From: CAXXOK01 sp963674895
Lineage (GTDB): Bacteria; Bacillota; Clostridia; Christensenellales; Aristaeellaceae
Assembly: GCA_963674895.2 (NCBI GenBank)
Contig: CAXXCY010000003.1
Coordinates: forward strand, 1,612,001-1,676,000
Length of the DNA: 64,000 nt
Reading direction: 5' to 3'
This document shows positions 35,711-43,822 of the stretch, in pieces. Made by a program: the position numbers and the translations under genes. The notes beneath the pieces are model-generated. The model did no database searches, was not told the DNA's origin, and saw nothing but the letters and a program-made list of their open reading frames with translations. Every line of letters begins with the position of its first letter. The stretch's first letter is position 1.

Positions 35711-35739
35711 ACTATAAAGAACATCGTCACGCATTGCAA
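35711..35739 (-). promoter_or_regulatory. Promoter of the DUF4097 gene
   Basis: Minus strand TTGCAA (35734-35739), 17-base spacer, TATAGT (35711-35716). Confidence 0.7.
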
Positions 35740-35805
35740 CGGGGTTTTCATTAGAATATTCTGAGTTTTCGCTAATGAATCGCCGGTCTTTCGCCGGCTT
35801 TCCGT

Positions 35806-36807
35806 TTATCGGTTGACCAGCGTTTCCAGCTTTTCTTCCTGCTCCCTGGTTCCCAGAACGACCATCGTGTCCCCGACGTGGATCACCTCGCCGGAGCCGG
35901 GATTGAACTTGAATTTACCGCCGTCCTTGCGCTTGAGGGCGAGGATGATCAGTCCGGTCTGTTCCGGGATCTTCGCCTCGGCCAGCTTCTTGCCCGCGAT
36001 GGCGGACTGCTGCGGAATCATGACCTCCGCCAAATCCAGCGTCACGTCCCCCGCGCGGGTGATGATGTCCAGAAAGGAGATCACCGAGGGGCGCAGCAGC
36101 AGCGCGGCGATGCGCTGGCCGCCGATTTCGTTGGGAGAAATGGTTTTGTTCGCTCCGGCCTTTGCGAGCTTTTTATGGGCCGACAACTCCACGGCCTTTG
36201 ATACGATGTAGATGTCCTCGTTCATCTGCCGGGCGGTCAGCACGGTAAACACGTTTTCCGAATCCGTCGCGAGCGCGCACACGATGCCCTTGGCCCGCGC
36301 GATTACCGCCTTTTCCAGCACGTCCTCGTGTGTCGCGTTTCCCTGGATCGCCAGGATGCCCGCCTGCTCCAGCTCCTCAAACCGCTTTTCGTTTTCCTCG
36401 ATCACCACAAAGCTGCTCCGGCTTTCCTTCAGGCAGCTGATCACCGTCCGCCCCACCTCCCCGGCGCCGCAGACAATATAATGGTTCTTAAGCTCTTGAA
36501 TTTTCCCTTCCATGCGCTTCTTCCTCCATGCAGCCCGTAGTTCGCCCTCAAAGAAAAACGAAACGAGCGTCGATACGCCGTATCCGACCGCGGACAGGCC
36601 CGCGAAAATGATGAAGATGGAAAACAGCTTCGCCGCGCCGTTCATCACAGCCACCTCGCCGTACCCGACGGTGGAAACGGTGATGACCGTCATATACAGC
36701 GCGTCCAAGAAACCGACGTCAAGCAGCGCCATGTACCCGAATACGCCCGTGAGGAGAATCACAAGCAAAGCCAGCGCTATGATGATGAATTTCCGCTTGT
36801 TGTTCAT
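35806..36807 (-). CDS. Potassium channel with RCK (TrkA-N/TrkA-C) domains
   Basis: 333 residues: two membrane helices around a pore loop with the K+ selectivity filter TVSTVGYGE, then an RCK domain (VCGAGEVGRTVISCL Rossmann) and a TrkA-C domain ending in GDTMVVLGTREQE. This is the MthK/Kch-type plan, gated by Ca2+ or a nucleotide in the RCK ring. Function: regulated K+ flux across the membrane. No neighbouring gene is functionally linked. Confidence 0.93.
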   Translation of the reverse strand: MNNKRKFIIIALALLVILLTGVFGYMALLDVGFLDALYMTVITVSTVGYGEVAVMNGAAKLFSIFIIFAGLSAVGYGVSTLVSFFFEGELRAAWRKKRMEGKIQELKNHYIVCGAGEVGRTVISCLKESRSSFVVIEENEKRFEELEQAGILAIQGNATHEDVLEKAVIARAKGIVCALATDSENVFTVLTARQMNEDIYIVSKAVELSAHKKLAKAGANKTISPNEIGGQRIAALLLRPSVISFLDIITRAGDVTLDLAEVMIPQQSAIAGKKLAEAKIPEQTGLIILALKRKDGGKFKFNPGSGEVIHVGDTMVVLGTREQEEKLETLVNR

Positions 36808-36892
36808 ACCCCACCTCTATGGATACAGCGTGTTTTCCGGTATGTACTCTTTCGCCGTAAACGACGGTATTCCCTTGCGAACCGGCGGGTGC

Positions 36893-36922
36893 GCAAAAAA
36901 ACCCGGCCTTCAGCCGGGTTTT
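36893..36922 (-). terminator. Terminator of the flavin operon
   Basis: AACCCGGC and GCCGGGTT arms (36900-36907, 36913-36920), with a run of T on the minus-strand side (36893-36901). Confidence 0.88.
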
Positions 36923-36938
36923 GCATACGGAATGTTTC

Positions 36939-37379
36939 TCAGTCAATCGCCTGCACCAGCGCGTTCTCCACCGCCTGCAGCGCGGCCTTGGAGGTGAGGG
37001 TGGAACCGCTGACGGCGTCCACCTGCAGGGTTTGCTTGCCGATCACCTGCGTGTACAGGGGATCGACATACTGGGACGGATCCTCGCCGAATTTGGATGA
37101 AAGCAGCGTGATGCCGGTCACCTTGCCGCCGGATACGGTCACCTCCGCTTTGTTCGTGCGCCATTTGTACATGCCGCCCTCGTATTCGCCGGTGTATACG
37201 CCGTCCGCCAGCTTGGAGAAATCCACGGCGTTCAGCGGCAGGCTCATGGCCTCCTTGTGCTCTCTGGCGATATACTGCCAGCCGATCAGGCCGCCGGCGC
37301 CCAGTACCGCAACGATGATCAACGCAATGATCCAACCCATTTTTCTTCTCTTCCTTCCTTGTTTCCGGTCCTTTTTCAT
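36939..37379 (-). CDS. FMN-binding domain protein, membrane-anchored (ApbE substrate)
   Basis: 146 residues: a Lys/Arg-rich start, one membrane helix (about residues 13-36), and a single extracytoplasmic FMN_bind domain. The C-terminal VDAVSGSTLTSKA matches the motif that ApbE modifies: FMN is attached through a phosphoester to a Thr in (S/T)GA(T/S)-like sequence. The gene overlaps the flavodoxin gene by 4 bases and is the last gene of the operon, with apbE two genes upstream. It likely passes electrons outside the cytoplasm. Confidence 0.9.
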   Translation of the reverse strand: MKKDRKQGRKRRKMGWIIALIIVAVLGAGGLIGWQYIAREHKEAMSLPLNAVDFSKLADGVYTGEYEGGMYKWRTNKAEVTVSGGKVTGITLLSSKFGEDPSQYVDPLYTQVIGKQTLQVDAVSGSTLTSKAALQAVENALVQAID

Positions 37380-37915
37380 TGTGCCTGCTCCTTATCCGCA
37401 AAGTCTTTCAGGGTCTTGAGCGCCTGCCCGGTCAGGGTTTTCACGTCCTCCGGCGTGAGGCGGTACGCCGATGTAATCTCCCGCGTGGGTTTGGGGTCGT
37501 TTGGCAGCATATCGGCGATGTGGAAGTCGATCACGGCCGCGGGCGCGCGCTTTACCCTGCGCGTAAGCTCGGCGGGAATCTTCGGGTTTGTGCTGTCGGC
37601 CCCGCCGCTGATGGAGAGGAACGCGTACGGGCAGCCCATCTTTTGTACGCGCTTCATGTAAGCGCGCAGCGGCGTAGCGACCCCGCCCATCCAGATCGGG
37701 CCCGCGAGCAGCACGGCGTCATACCCTGCCAGGACGTCCGCCCCGGGCTTCGTTTTCGGCGTCCGGCACAGCAGGAAGTCCGCGACGATCGTGCCCATCG
37801 TGCGCTTCTTTTCTTCTGATACCGTGATATGGCCGGCTTGCAGCCCTTTGGCAACGCTCTCCGCCAGCGCGTGGTTATTGCCGGTCAGCGAGTACGAGAC
37901 AACGATGGTTTTCAT
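37376..37915 (-). CDS. Flavodoxin-like protein
   Basis: 180 residues. The FMN phosphate-loop SYSLTGNNHALAES at the N-terminus and AGPIWMGGVATPLRAY in the middle are those of the flavodoxin/NADPH-dependent FMN reductase fold. Start ATG 37915 follows AGGAGGAGAATTC; a longer frame runs upstream through apbE and is not used. It overlaps the FMN-binding gene, so translation is coupled. Expected to move electrons in the cytoplasm. Confidence 0.87.
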   Translation of the reverse strand: MKTIVVSYSLTGNNHALAESVAKGLQAGHITVSEEKKRTMGTIVADFLLCRTPKTKPGADVLAGYDAVLLAGPIWMGGVATPLRAYMKRVQKMGCPYAFLSISGGADSTNPKIPAELTRRVKRAPAAVIDFHIADMLPNDPKPTREITSAYRLTPEDVKTLTGQALKTLKDFADKEQAQ

Positions 37916-38880
37916 GAATTCTCCTCCTGAATTACAGTCGTTTGGACGCCTTCCCCGGCTTGGAAACAGTTTGCCAGGCCGCCGGTGATAAAAACCGACA
38001 AATCCCGATCTATGAAAACGGCTTGTGTGCCGGGATACCGTGCGAGATAACGCATACCCTCGCGCAGGCCCGCCGCGAACAGGGCGGTTGCCAGCGCGTC
38101 GGCGATTGCCGAGCACTCCGCTACGACGGTGACGCTGAGCAGGCCGGAGCTCGCGGGCATGCCGGTACGCGGATCGATGATGTGGCTGCGGCGCGCGCCG
38201 TCCGGCCCGGTCACGGCGCGCTGGTCGTCCCCCGAAGTCACCACGGACCTGTTGACGATGGACAGCACGCCGATCAGCTCCCCTTTACGCAGCGGATGGC
38301 GGATGCCGATCCTCCAGGGCGATCCGTCCGGCTTCGCGCCCAGCGCCGCCACGTTGCCGCCGAAATCCGTAAACGCAGAGGAAATCCCGTGCTTTCTGAA
38401 AATTTCCGTGACCCGGTCCGCGGCATAGCCTTTTCCGATGCCGCCCAGGTCCACGCTCTGGCCGGGCTTTGAAAGCCCCGCGGTCCTTCCGCGCTTTTGC
38501 AGACGCAGGGAGGAGAAGCCCGTCAATTCCCTCGCCGCGCCAACCGCCTGCCGCGAGGGAGTACCGCCGTCACCGTTCCACAGCCGCACCAGCGGGCCGA
38601 CGGTCATATCAAAATAGCCGTCCGTGTTTTCGGAGCACGCAAGCCCGGCCGAAAGCGCCTCGAACGCCTCCCGGCTGAGCCGTACGCTTTTACGCCCCGC
38701 CGCCCGGTTGAGCTTTGCGATGTCGCTTCCCGGAAGAAAGCGGCTTAAAAGCCCTTCGAGCCTCCGCGTTTCCTTCTGCGCCGCCTCCAGTGCCTTTTCC
38801 GCCCTGATGCCGTACGCGGTGTGCGAGATCACGGTGCTCATGCCCAGGTAGGTTTTCTGCGCTTTACCGGCCGTCCGCAT
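37912..38880 (-). CDS. apbE: FAD:protein FMN transferase
   Basis: 322 residues of the ApbE family. Motifs: VDLGGIGKGYAADRV (Mg2+/FAD site), FGGNVAALGAK and HIIDPRTGMP near the C-terminus. It transfers FMN from FAD to Thr or Ser of target domains, here most likely the FMN-binding protein encoded downstream. The N-terminus has no clear signal peptide or lipobox, so whether it acts outside the membrane cannot be judged. Start overlaps the TetR gene by 17 bases. Confidence 0.94.
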   Translation of the reverse strand: MRTAGKAQKTYLGMSTVISHTAYGIRAEKALEAAQKETRRLEGLLSRFLPGSDIAKLNRAAGRKSVRLSREAFEALSAGLACSENTDGYFDMTVGPLVRLWNGDGGTPSRQAVGAARELTGFSSLRLQKRGRTAGLSKPGQSVDLGGIGKGYAADRVTEIFRKHGISSAFTDFGGNVAALGAKPDGSPWRIGIRHPLRKGELIGVLSIVNRSVVTSGDDQRAVTGPDGARRSHIIDPRTGMPASSGLLSVTVVAECSAIADALATALFAAGLREGMRYLARYPGTQAVFIDRDLSVFITGGLANCFQAGEGVQTTVIQEENS

Positions 38881-39466
38881 CGTTGCCTCCGGTTTCCCCC
38901 ATCAGCCCCCGCATGATGAACGCGCCGACGTGGTCCATCAGTTCGGGGAAGAACTGCAGCCCGATTTCTTCCTTATGCAGGTCGATGTTTACGAAGGCGC
39001 TGAAGATCGCGATGATCATATCCGCGCCGATATCACTGCGCATGCGGCCCTCCTTCTGCCAAATCCGCACGACCTCGGCAAACCCTTCCGCAAAGAAATC
39101 CACGTTGTCGATCGCGTTCGTCTCCCGGAAGCTGCGCTCGATCTTGTCAAAGGAATCACGGTTGTACCACTCGCGCAGAATCGGGTTTTCCTGCATGCCC
39201 GCGAGGTTTAGGGCCATCAGCTGCTGCATCACGGCCATCGGGTTGCCGTGGATATCCACCGTATCCAAAATCCGCTGTTTCAGCGCCACGTTCTCCTGGT
39301 TGTAGATCTCCATAAACAGATGGTCCTTGGAGGGGTAATACCTGTAAAAGCTGCCCGTGGCGTAGCCGGCCTTTTGCATAATGTCCGCTACGTTGGTCTC
39401 CTTAAACCCCTTCTCTTCAAACAGCGCCTTGCCGCACCGGAAGATTTCCGCCTTTTTGTCCGTCAT
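38864..39466 (-). CDS. TetR family transcriptional regulator
   Basis: 200 residues with an N-terminal helix-turn-helix (TNVADIMQKAGYATGSFYRYYPSKDHLF) and a ligand-binding C-terminal helical domain. ATG 39466 follows AGGAGGGTGCG. It is the second gene of the operon and probably binds the inverted repeat AATGAATGAAT/ATTCATTCATT at the promoter, giving autoregulation of the flavin genes. Effector unknown. Confidence 0.93.
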   Translation of the reverse strand: MTDKKAEIFRCGKALFEEKGFKETNVADIMQKAGYATGSFYRYYPSKDHLFMEIYNQENVALKQRILDTVDIHGNPMAVMQQLMALNLAGMQENPILREWYNRDSFDKIERSFRETNAIDNVDFFAEGFAEVVRIWQKEGRMRSDIGADMIIAIFSAFVNIDLHKEEIGLQFFPELMDHVGAFIMRGLMGETGGNDADGR

Positions 39467-39496
39467 CAACGCACCCTCCTGTTTCCCATAATCCAA

Positions 39497-40258
39497 CTAC
39501 CGCGCGGGCATGAGCCTTCCGCACAGCCAGTCAAACACCCGTCCTGCCGCCTTTTGCAACGGATTGAGCGAAAGCGGCGTGTAATAGTCCGACCGCAGCC
39601 AGCCCTGCCGCTCGTAGTACCGGTAATCGTAGTATTCGCCCGCGAGGTTTTTGACGTTCGTCCTTGCCGCGCGGAACATAAACAGCGAGTAGAGCGACGG
39701 CGTACGTTCTTTCGCCGTCAATGCCCGGTAAAACCGTACGGCCGCCGCGTGCAGCCTGCGCGCGTTTTGCGCCTCGATTTTCTCCGTCGTCGGAATCAGG
39801 GTGTTCAGCACGCAGCCACTGACCGGGTCAAACCCCATATTCCTGTTCACGGTTTTCAGGTACCTGCGCACCGCGGTTCCGCCGAGGAAGCCCTGGGTGA
39901 CGACGGGCATCATCTTCTTACCGAAGAAACGCGGGCGGTGCAGGACATAGGCCAGGCGGTCGTACATGTTTTTCACCGCCGCCGGGAGCTGGAAAGCGTA
40001 AACCGGCGTCGCGAGGAGTATGCCGTCGGCCTGTTCCAGCTTATGAAGAAGCGCGTCGCGGTCGTCCTTCAGGGGGCAGCAGGCTTCCCCGTTTTCAAAG
40101 CAGCGCTTGCAGCCTATGCAAAGCTCCAGATGATAGTCCTTTAAAAACACCGCTTCGAACTCCACATTGCCCATGGCGCGCAGCTCTTCTTCCAGCGCGC
40201 GCACGGCGCGGTACGTGCTGTTCTTTTGACAGCTTCCGACGATCGCGGTTACTTTCAA
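39497..40258 (-). CDS. Flavodoxin-fold NAD(P)H-dependent FMN reductase with cysteine cluster
   Basis: 253 residues. N-terminal AIVGSCQKNSTY phosphate-loop and GILLATPVYAFQLPAAVKNMYDR fit the NADPH-dependent FMN reductase/iron-sulfur flavoprotein group; the segment CIGCKRCFENGEACCP resembles a ferredoxin-like cysteine motif that could hold an [4Fe-4S] cluster. First gene of the operon, 30 bases before the tetR start. Likely an electron carrier or reductase in the same redox chain. Confidence 0.87.
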   Translation of the reverse strand: MKVTAIVGSCQKNSTYRAVRALEEELRAMGNVEFEAVFLKDYHLELCIGCKRCFENGEACCPLKDDRDALLHKLEQADGILLATPVYAFQLPAAVKNMYDRLAYVLHRPRFFGKKMMPVVTQGFLGGTAVRRYLKTVNRNMGFDPVSGCVLNTLIPTTEKIEAQNARRLHAAAVRFYRALTAKERTPSLYSLFMFRAARTNVKNLAGEYYDYRYYERQGWLRSDYYTPLSLNPLQKAAGRVFDWLCGRLMPAR

Positions 40259-40288
40259 TGTTATCCGCTCCTTTTGTCTCTCTTTGGT

Positions 40289-40350
40289 AATGAATGAATA
40301 TTTTTTAATTCATTCATTCTTATGATAACAGACGGAAAAACCTCTGTCAA
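40289..40350 (-). promoter_or_regulatory. Promoter and palindromic operator of the flavin operon
   Basis: Minus strand TTGACA (40345-40350), 17-base spacer, TATCAT (40322-40327). Just downstream, at the expected transcript start, is a perfect 11-bp inverted repeat AATGAATGAAT (40289-40299) and ATTCATTCATT (40308-40318) with an 8-base A/T loop, a typical TetR operator position. Confidence 0.88.
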
Positions 40351-40384
40351 GCGGGTTTGAAAAATTTCTCAAAATGATTTTTGT

Positions 40385-40705
40385 ATGCGATACCGCTTCC
40401 TAGTCAATCGCAATTGGAAAACCTTGTTCGCAACGGAGAAACTGACCCTCGTCCTCTTTGCGCCGGACAATCCCTATCAGTGTTCCAGTATCCTGCGCGG
40501 CGAGCTTCGCGGCAGTGACCGCGGATATGTATCCTTCCCGCTCCCGAAGCTGAAGCGCCGGGTGCGAATTCAGGGCGCCGACCCGCGGCTTGCGTTCCGG
40601 TATTATGCCGACAACGTCCACGACGCGGCTCTTTCAGGCGGCAATTGCCTGCTCCTGAGCCTCGAAAACTCGCACGTCGCTTTTTGGATTCCAGGCGCGC
40701 CGTAA
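40385..40705 (+). CDS. Small hypothetical protein
   Basis: 106 residues, no membrane segment, no recognised family. Codon choice with G or C at third positions (CGC, GGC, CTG) fits a real gene of this genome, but the ATG has no good Shine-Dalgarno in front, so the start or the gene itself is uncertain. It lies between the divergent flavin-operon promoter and a peptide unit, followed by a hairpin. Confidence 0.45.
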   Translation: MRYRFLVNRNWKTLFATEKLTLVLFAPDNPYQCSSILRGELRGSDRGYVSFPLPKLKRRVRIQGADPRLAFRYYADNVHDAALSGGNCLLLSLENSHVAFWIPGAP

Positions 40706-40755
40706 CGGCGGCCCCGGGCGCCCGGGCAGCATACTGTCAGCCCTAACATCATGTG

Positions 40756-40788
40756 TCCGGAAACCCTTATATTGCAAGGGTTTTCGGA
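40756..40788 (+). terminator. Hairpin after the small hypothetical gene
   Basis: TCCGGAAACCCTT and AAGGGTTTTCGGA arms (one G-T mismatch) with an ATATTGC loop, followed by A/T-rich sequence. Could be a terminator without a clean T-tract. Confidence 0.5.
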
Positions 40789-40824
40789 ACATAAAATAAT
40801 TCCTGTAAACGATCCGAAATCCTA

Positions 40825-40853
40825 TTGACTTTTCATTTTTTCGGACGTATTAT
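40825..40853 (+). promoter_or_regulatory. Sigma-A promoter of the Ala/Lys/Pro peptide gene
   Basis: TTGACT (40825-40830), 17-base spacer, TATTAT (40848-40853). Confidence 0.85.
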
Positions 40854-40887
40854 TCAATTACTCTCAGAGGAGAGGAGGGGATTGAAT

Positions 40888-40971
40888 ATGCCCGCAGTCG
40901 CCAAGAAGCCGGCTCCGAAAGCTGCTCCGAAAGCCGCTCCCAAAGCCGCGCCGAAGAAACCCGCCAAGTAA
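40888..40971 (+). CDS. 27-residue Ala/Lys/Pro-rich basic peptide
   Basis: A short gene with all parts of a working unit: promoter at 40825-40853, a Shine-Dalgarno AGGAGAGGAGGGG (40868-40880), ATG 40888, 27 codons, TAA, and a strong terminator 15 bases later. The product starts MPAVAKKPAPK and continues as three copies of the pattern AAPK with a KKPAK end: 9 Ala, 8 Lys, 7 Pro, no acidic residue. The composition is like the C-terminal tails of bacterial histone H1-like or Hc1-type DNA-binding proteins, so DNA or RNA binding is a guess. Not a known family to me. Confidence 0.8.
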   Translation: MPAVAKKPAPKAAPKAAPKAAPKKPAK

Positions 40972-40985
40972 GTGAACCAATCAAT

Positions 40986-41014
40986 AAAGAAGCCGTCACG
41001 CGGCTTCTTTTTTT
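40986..41014 (+). terminator. Rho-independent terminator of the peptide gene
   Basis: AAAGAAGCCG, loop TCACG, CGGCTTCTTT followed by TTTT. Confidence 0.93.
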
Positions 41015-41054
41015 GGATAGTTTTATGCGTGCCGGCTTCTTCGCGTTTGGAGAA

Positions 41055-41420
41055 TCACTCCAGGTCGTCCGCAAGCATCTTCTTATACTCCTTGTCGCGC
41101 ATTGCCGGGTTGTGCATTTTGTCATAGGCACGCCGGAAGATCAGATAAATGACCAGATGGACCGCCGCCGGGGAAAACACGAACCCGATTTTCAGCGCCA
41201 GCGCGAAGAACCCCGCGCCGCCGTATTCCGTCAGGAATGCGCCGAATGCCTCCATGCCCGGAAACGCGTGCAGGAGGTTGAGCAGCAGGAATACACAGGC
41301 TGCGCAGAAATACGCGACAGGCAGGATCAGCCCGTGCCATTTGCTTTTCCGGTAGGAGAGAAAATATTCCGCCGCGAAGCTCAGCACCGTGACGGCCAAT
41401 AGTATCCAGAACCAAACCAT
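41055..41420 (-). CDS. Polytopic membrane protein of unknown function
   Basis: 121 residues with three or four hydrophobic segments (starting WFWILLAVTVLSFAAEYFL) and a charged C-terminal tail (MRDKEYKKMLADDLE). Its ATG overlaps the stop codon of the DUF2089 gene (TAATG), so the two are translationally coupled. Such small membrane proteins commonly accompany DUF2089 regulators. No function assigned. Confidence 0.8.
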   Translation of the reverse strand: MVWFWILLAVTVLSFAAEYFLSYRKSKWHGLILPVAYFCAACVFLLLNLLHAFPGMEAFGAFLTEYGGAGFFALALKIGFVFSPAAVHLVIYLIFRRAYDKMHNPAMRDKEYKKMLADDLE

Positions 41421-41713
41421 TATGCTTCCCCCTTCGTTTCCCGGTACGCGCGGATAATCGTTTTCGCGGTATCCAGCTCGAGCTTTTCATCGATCGCCAT
41501 CCGCCGGATCAGGCCGACGAACGCGTCCTCCTCCGCCTTTTCGGACATTTGGATCTTCTGGATCAGCCGGTCCAGCCGAAGCCGCACGGTGGGATACGAT
41601 ACCTGATAAATTTCCGCGATCTCCTTGAGCGAGCCGGACGCCAGGATGAACTTCTTGATGAAGTTGATATCCTCGGTATCCAGTTCGGACAGCCACGTGG
41701 ATTCAAATGCCAT
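41420..41713 (-). CDS. DUF2089 family helix-turn-helix protein
   Basis: 97 residues with the DUF2089 core: WLSELDTEDINFIKKFILASGSLKEIAEIYQVSYPTVRLRLDRL, a sigma-factor region 4-like helix-turn-helix, and a helical C-terminus. Probably a transcriptional regulator. ATG 41713 is preferred over two upstream starts because GGGAGG lies 7 bases before it. Own promoter at 41737-41765. Confidence 0.87.
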   Translation of the reverse strand: MAFESTWLSELDTEDINFIKKFILASGSLKEIAEIYQVSYPTVRLRLDRLIQKIQMSEKAEEDAFVGLIRRMAIDEKLELDTAKTIIRAYRETKGEA

Positions 41714-41736
41714 ATGCATGCCTCCCAACAGCACGC

Positions 41737-41765
41737 ATTATACAGATAATGAATCTTTTTGTCAA
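41737..41765 (-). promoter_or_regulatory. Sigma-A promoter of the DUF2089 unit
   Basis: Minus strand TTGACA (41760-41765), 17-base spacer, TATAAT (41737-41742), both consensus. The AT-rich stretch 41760-41815 upstream resembles an UP element. Confidence 0.9.
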
Positions 41766-41874
41766 TATAATTATTAATATTATTTAAATTATGATTGATT
41801 TTATTTATTTTCAGTCCGTTCAACGGTACATAAACGTAACCGGAAGCTCCGTGGGAAACCGGGTTCCGCAGCCG

Positions 41875-43623
41875 TCAATCGGTATAGAATCGGAAGAAAT
41901 TGATGATCCCGTAGGTATCGTAATATTCCCAATCCACGTTCTTTCCCAGCTGGCTGCCCAGATAGTCCGTGAAGCCGGGCCAAGGCTCCGGATTGACGCT
42001 GGCCATCAGCACGCTGTCCCGGAAGAAGATGGACGCGTCCATGTCCGTAACGCCGTACTTTTCGAGCATCCGGAACCATCCGGGCGTGCGCACGGTATGC
42101 CCGCCCCAGAACATCACGTTGCCCGCAAGCTCCTCCGGCACTTTGGGGAAGAGCCGGTAATCCAGCACCAGCGAGAGATCGTAGATGAACAGCGTATCGG
42201 GGTTCTCCGCCGCGTATAGATCCAGGTCCTCCGATACGGGCGTTTCGTTGATCTCGATCTCGCGGCGCGCGACGTCCAGGGTCTTTTGGGATTCGGCCCA
42301 CGCGTGCACGGCGCCCTGCGCCGCGGGGTAGAGCAAAAGCGCGCACAGCGCAAGGCCAATCCAGCTGCGTGCCCGCATCCCCGAAACAGGCGCGAGGTTC
42401 AGCGTGAGCATCCATACGCACAGTGTAAGCATCGGCAGCGTCACGCTGAGCATGGCGCGCATCGGTAGGCGGCCCTCCCAGCCCAGAAAACCGAGCAGGA
42501 CCATCCCCAGCACCGGCGCGGCGAGCGCGCCGATCCAGAGTAACGGCTTTGTAAACCCGCGCATGGCGGCGAGGACCAGGCACAGCGCCGCGGCCATGAG
42601 CCCGAACAGGGCTCCGTACGCCTGCGACGGCGTTCCATTGACCGTATTCCGGACCAGCCCAACCGCCGCGTTCAGCCGTTCTCCCGCCGATTGTACCGGG
42701 GGCTGAAAGGTGCTTTCGTAGAGTTGCTCCATGCTGTCCGTGGTCATGCTGCCGTCCAGGAAATACCAATAGGTGAACATCTTGTACTCTTCGCGCGTCC
42801 AGCCGATTTCGCTCAAAGCCTCGTCCGAAGGGACGGTTTTTTTCGTGTCTGAATAATCAAGCACATTGCTGCTCGCGTCGTTCCAGGCGTATACATCCTC
42901 CACGGCAAGCAGCCTGGTTTCCAGCAGGCGAACGCCTGTCAGCAGCAGCAGAAGCGCCGCGCATACCGCTACGCCGGAAAGCAGGGGTTTCGAAAGCTGC
43001 CGCTTTGCCTGCTTGCGGTAGGCCAGCCAAACGACTAAAAGCCCCAGCAGCCAGAACGCGAGCGGCGGCAGCACGGAAACCTGCCTGAGGAAATAGCAGC
43101 ATAATTGCAGCGCAATGCTCAGGCCCAGCCCCCGGCGCACGGCGCGCCGGCCTCCCTGCGCCCAATCCACGGACGAGAGCTGCACTACCGCCGCCGCGCC
43201 AAGCCACGCCGCCGTGGTGGTGAAGCTTACGCGCATGCTGATCCAAAACGCGCCCGCGACGACCGTAAGCGCGCCCAGAAACGCGCCCAGCCATTGCGAA
43301 CGCCCGTGCAGCTCGGCGCAGCGCATCAGGCTTTTGACAACCACAGCGGAGGAAAACCACAGAAAGAACAGCTGGAAGACCGAAAACCAGGCGACGCCCG
43401 GGAACAGTTTGGCAAGCCCGTACAGAAGCCAGCCCATCGCGGGATGGACCAGCGTGGAGAACGTGGTCGGCTCGCCGCCCTCAAATCCCATATAGTTCCG
43501 GAGGATCGGGGCGTCGTCCGAGCCGGAGTACAGCAGCATATTGAACAGGATCAGCCCGGCGAACATCAGGGACGCAAGTAAAAACCCGGCGATCCACGGA
43601 GTGATTTTCGGATGGTTTTTCAT
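41875..43623 (-). CDS. Large polytopic membrane protein, possibly a glycan-related glycosyltransferase
   Basis: 582 residues with about eleven membrane segments followed by a globular C-terminal extracytoplasmic domain (from LDVARREIEINETP). The arrangement resembles GT-C glycosyltransferases or O-antigen/teichoic-acid ligases, and it lies divergently from amino-sugar genes, but I see no catalytic motif that decides it. ATG 43623 follows AAAAGGGGAGAATCA; the longer frame upstream overlaps the promoter and is not used. Confidence 0.75.
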   Translation of the reverse strand: MKNHPKITPWIAGFLLASLMFAGLILFNMLLYSGSDDAPILRNYMGFEGGEPTTFSTLVHPAMGWLLYGLAKLFPGVAWFSVFQLFFLWFSSAVVVKSLMRCAELHGRSQWLGAFLGALTVVAGAFWISMRVSFTTTAAWLGAAAVVQLSSVDWAQGGRRAVRRGLGLSIALQLCCYFLRQVSVLPPLAFWLLGLLVVWLAYRKQAKRQLSKPLLSGVAVCAALLLLLTGVRLLETRLLAVEDVYAWNDASSNVLDYSDTKKTVPSDEALSEIGWTREEYKMFTYWYFLDGSMTTDSMEQLYESTFQPPVQSAGERLNAAVGLVRNTVNGTPSQAYGALFGLMAAALCLVLAAMRGFTKPLLWIGALAAPVLGMVLLGFLGWEGRLPMRAMLSVTLPMLTLCVWMLTLNLAPVSGMRARSWIGLALCALLLYPAAQGAVHAWAESQKTLDVARREIEINETPVSEDLDLYAAENPDTLFIYDLSLVLDYRLFPKVPEELAGNVMFWGGHTVRTPGWFRMLEKYGVTDMDASIFFRDSVLMASVNPEPWPGFTDYLGSQLGKNVDWEYYDTYGIINFFRFYTD

Positions 43624-43662
43624 TGATTCTCCCCTTTTCGTATACACCGCAAGTCTCCTGGA

Positions 43663-43692
43663 ATTATACCATGTCGTGCCGCGGGTTGACAA
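43663..43692 (-). promoter_or_regulatory. Promoter of the polytopic membrane protein gene
   Basis: Minus strand TTGTCA (43687-43692), 18-base spacer, TATAAT (43663-43668). Confidence 0.82.
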
Positions 43693-43762
43693 TCAAGCCC
43701 CGGCCGGGCGGGAAGCCCTCGCCGCAAGGGAAGAGCGGGCTTGCGCCCCCGGCAACTCCGCC

Positions 43763-43791
43763 TTTACAAACATTCCGGGGAAAGTTATAAT
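43763..43791 (+). promoter_or_regulatory. Promoter of the amino-sugar operon
   Basis: TTTACA (43763-43768), 17-base spacer, TATAAT (43786-43791), 31 bases before the TTG start. Confidence 0.85.
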
Positions 43792-43822
43792 AAGCTCAGT
43801 TTTGAAGAAGGAAGGGCGTCTT

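Noticed and set aside
35747..35779. Inverted repeat TTCATTAG/CTAATGAA between DUF4097 and K+ channel genes as an operator
   Set aside because: It lies upstream of the DUF4097 promoter and after the channel gene; short arms and a 17-base gap make function uncertain.
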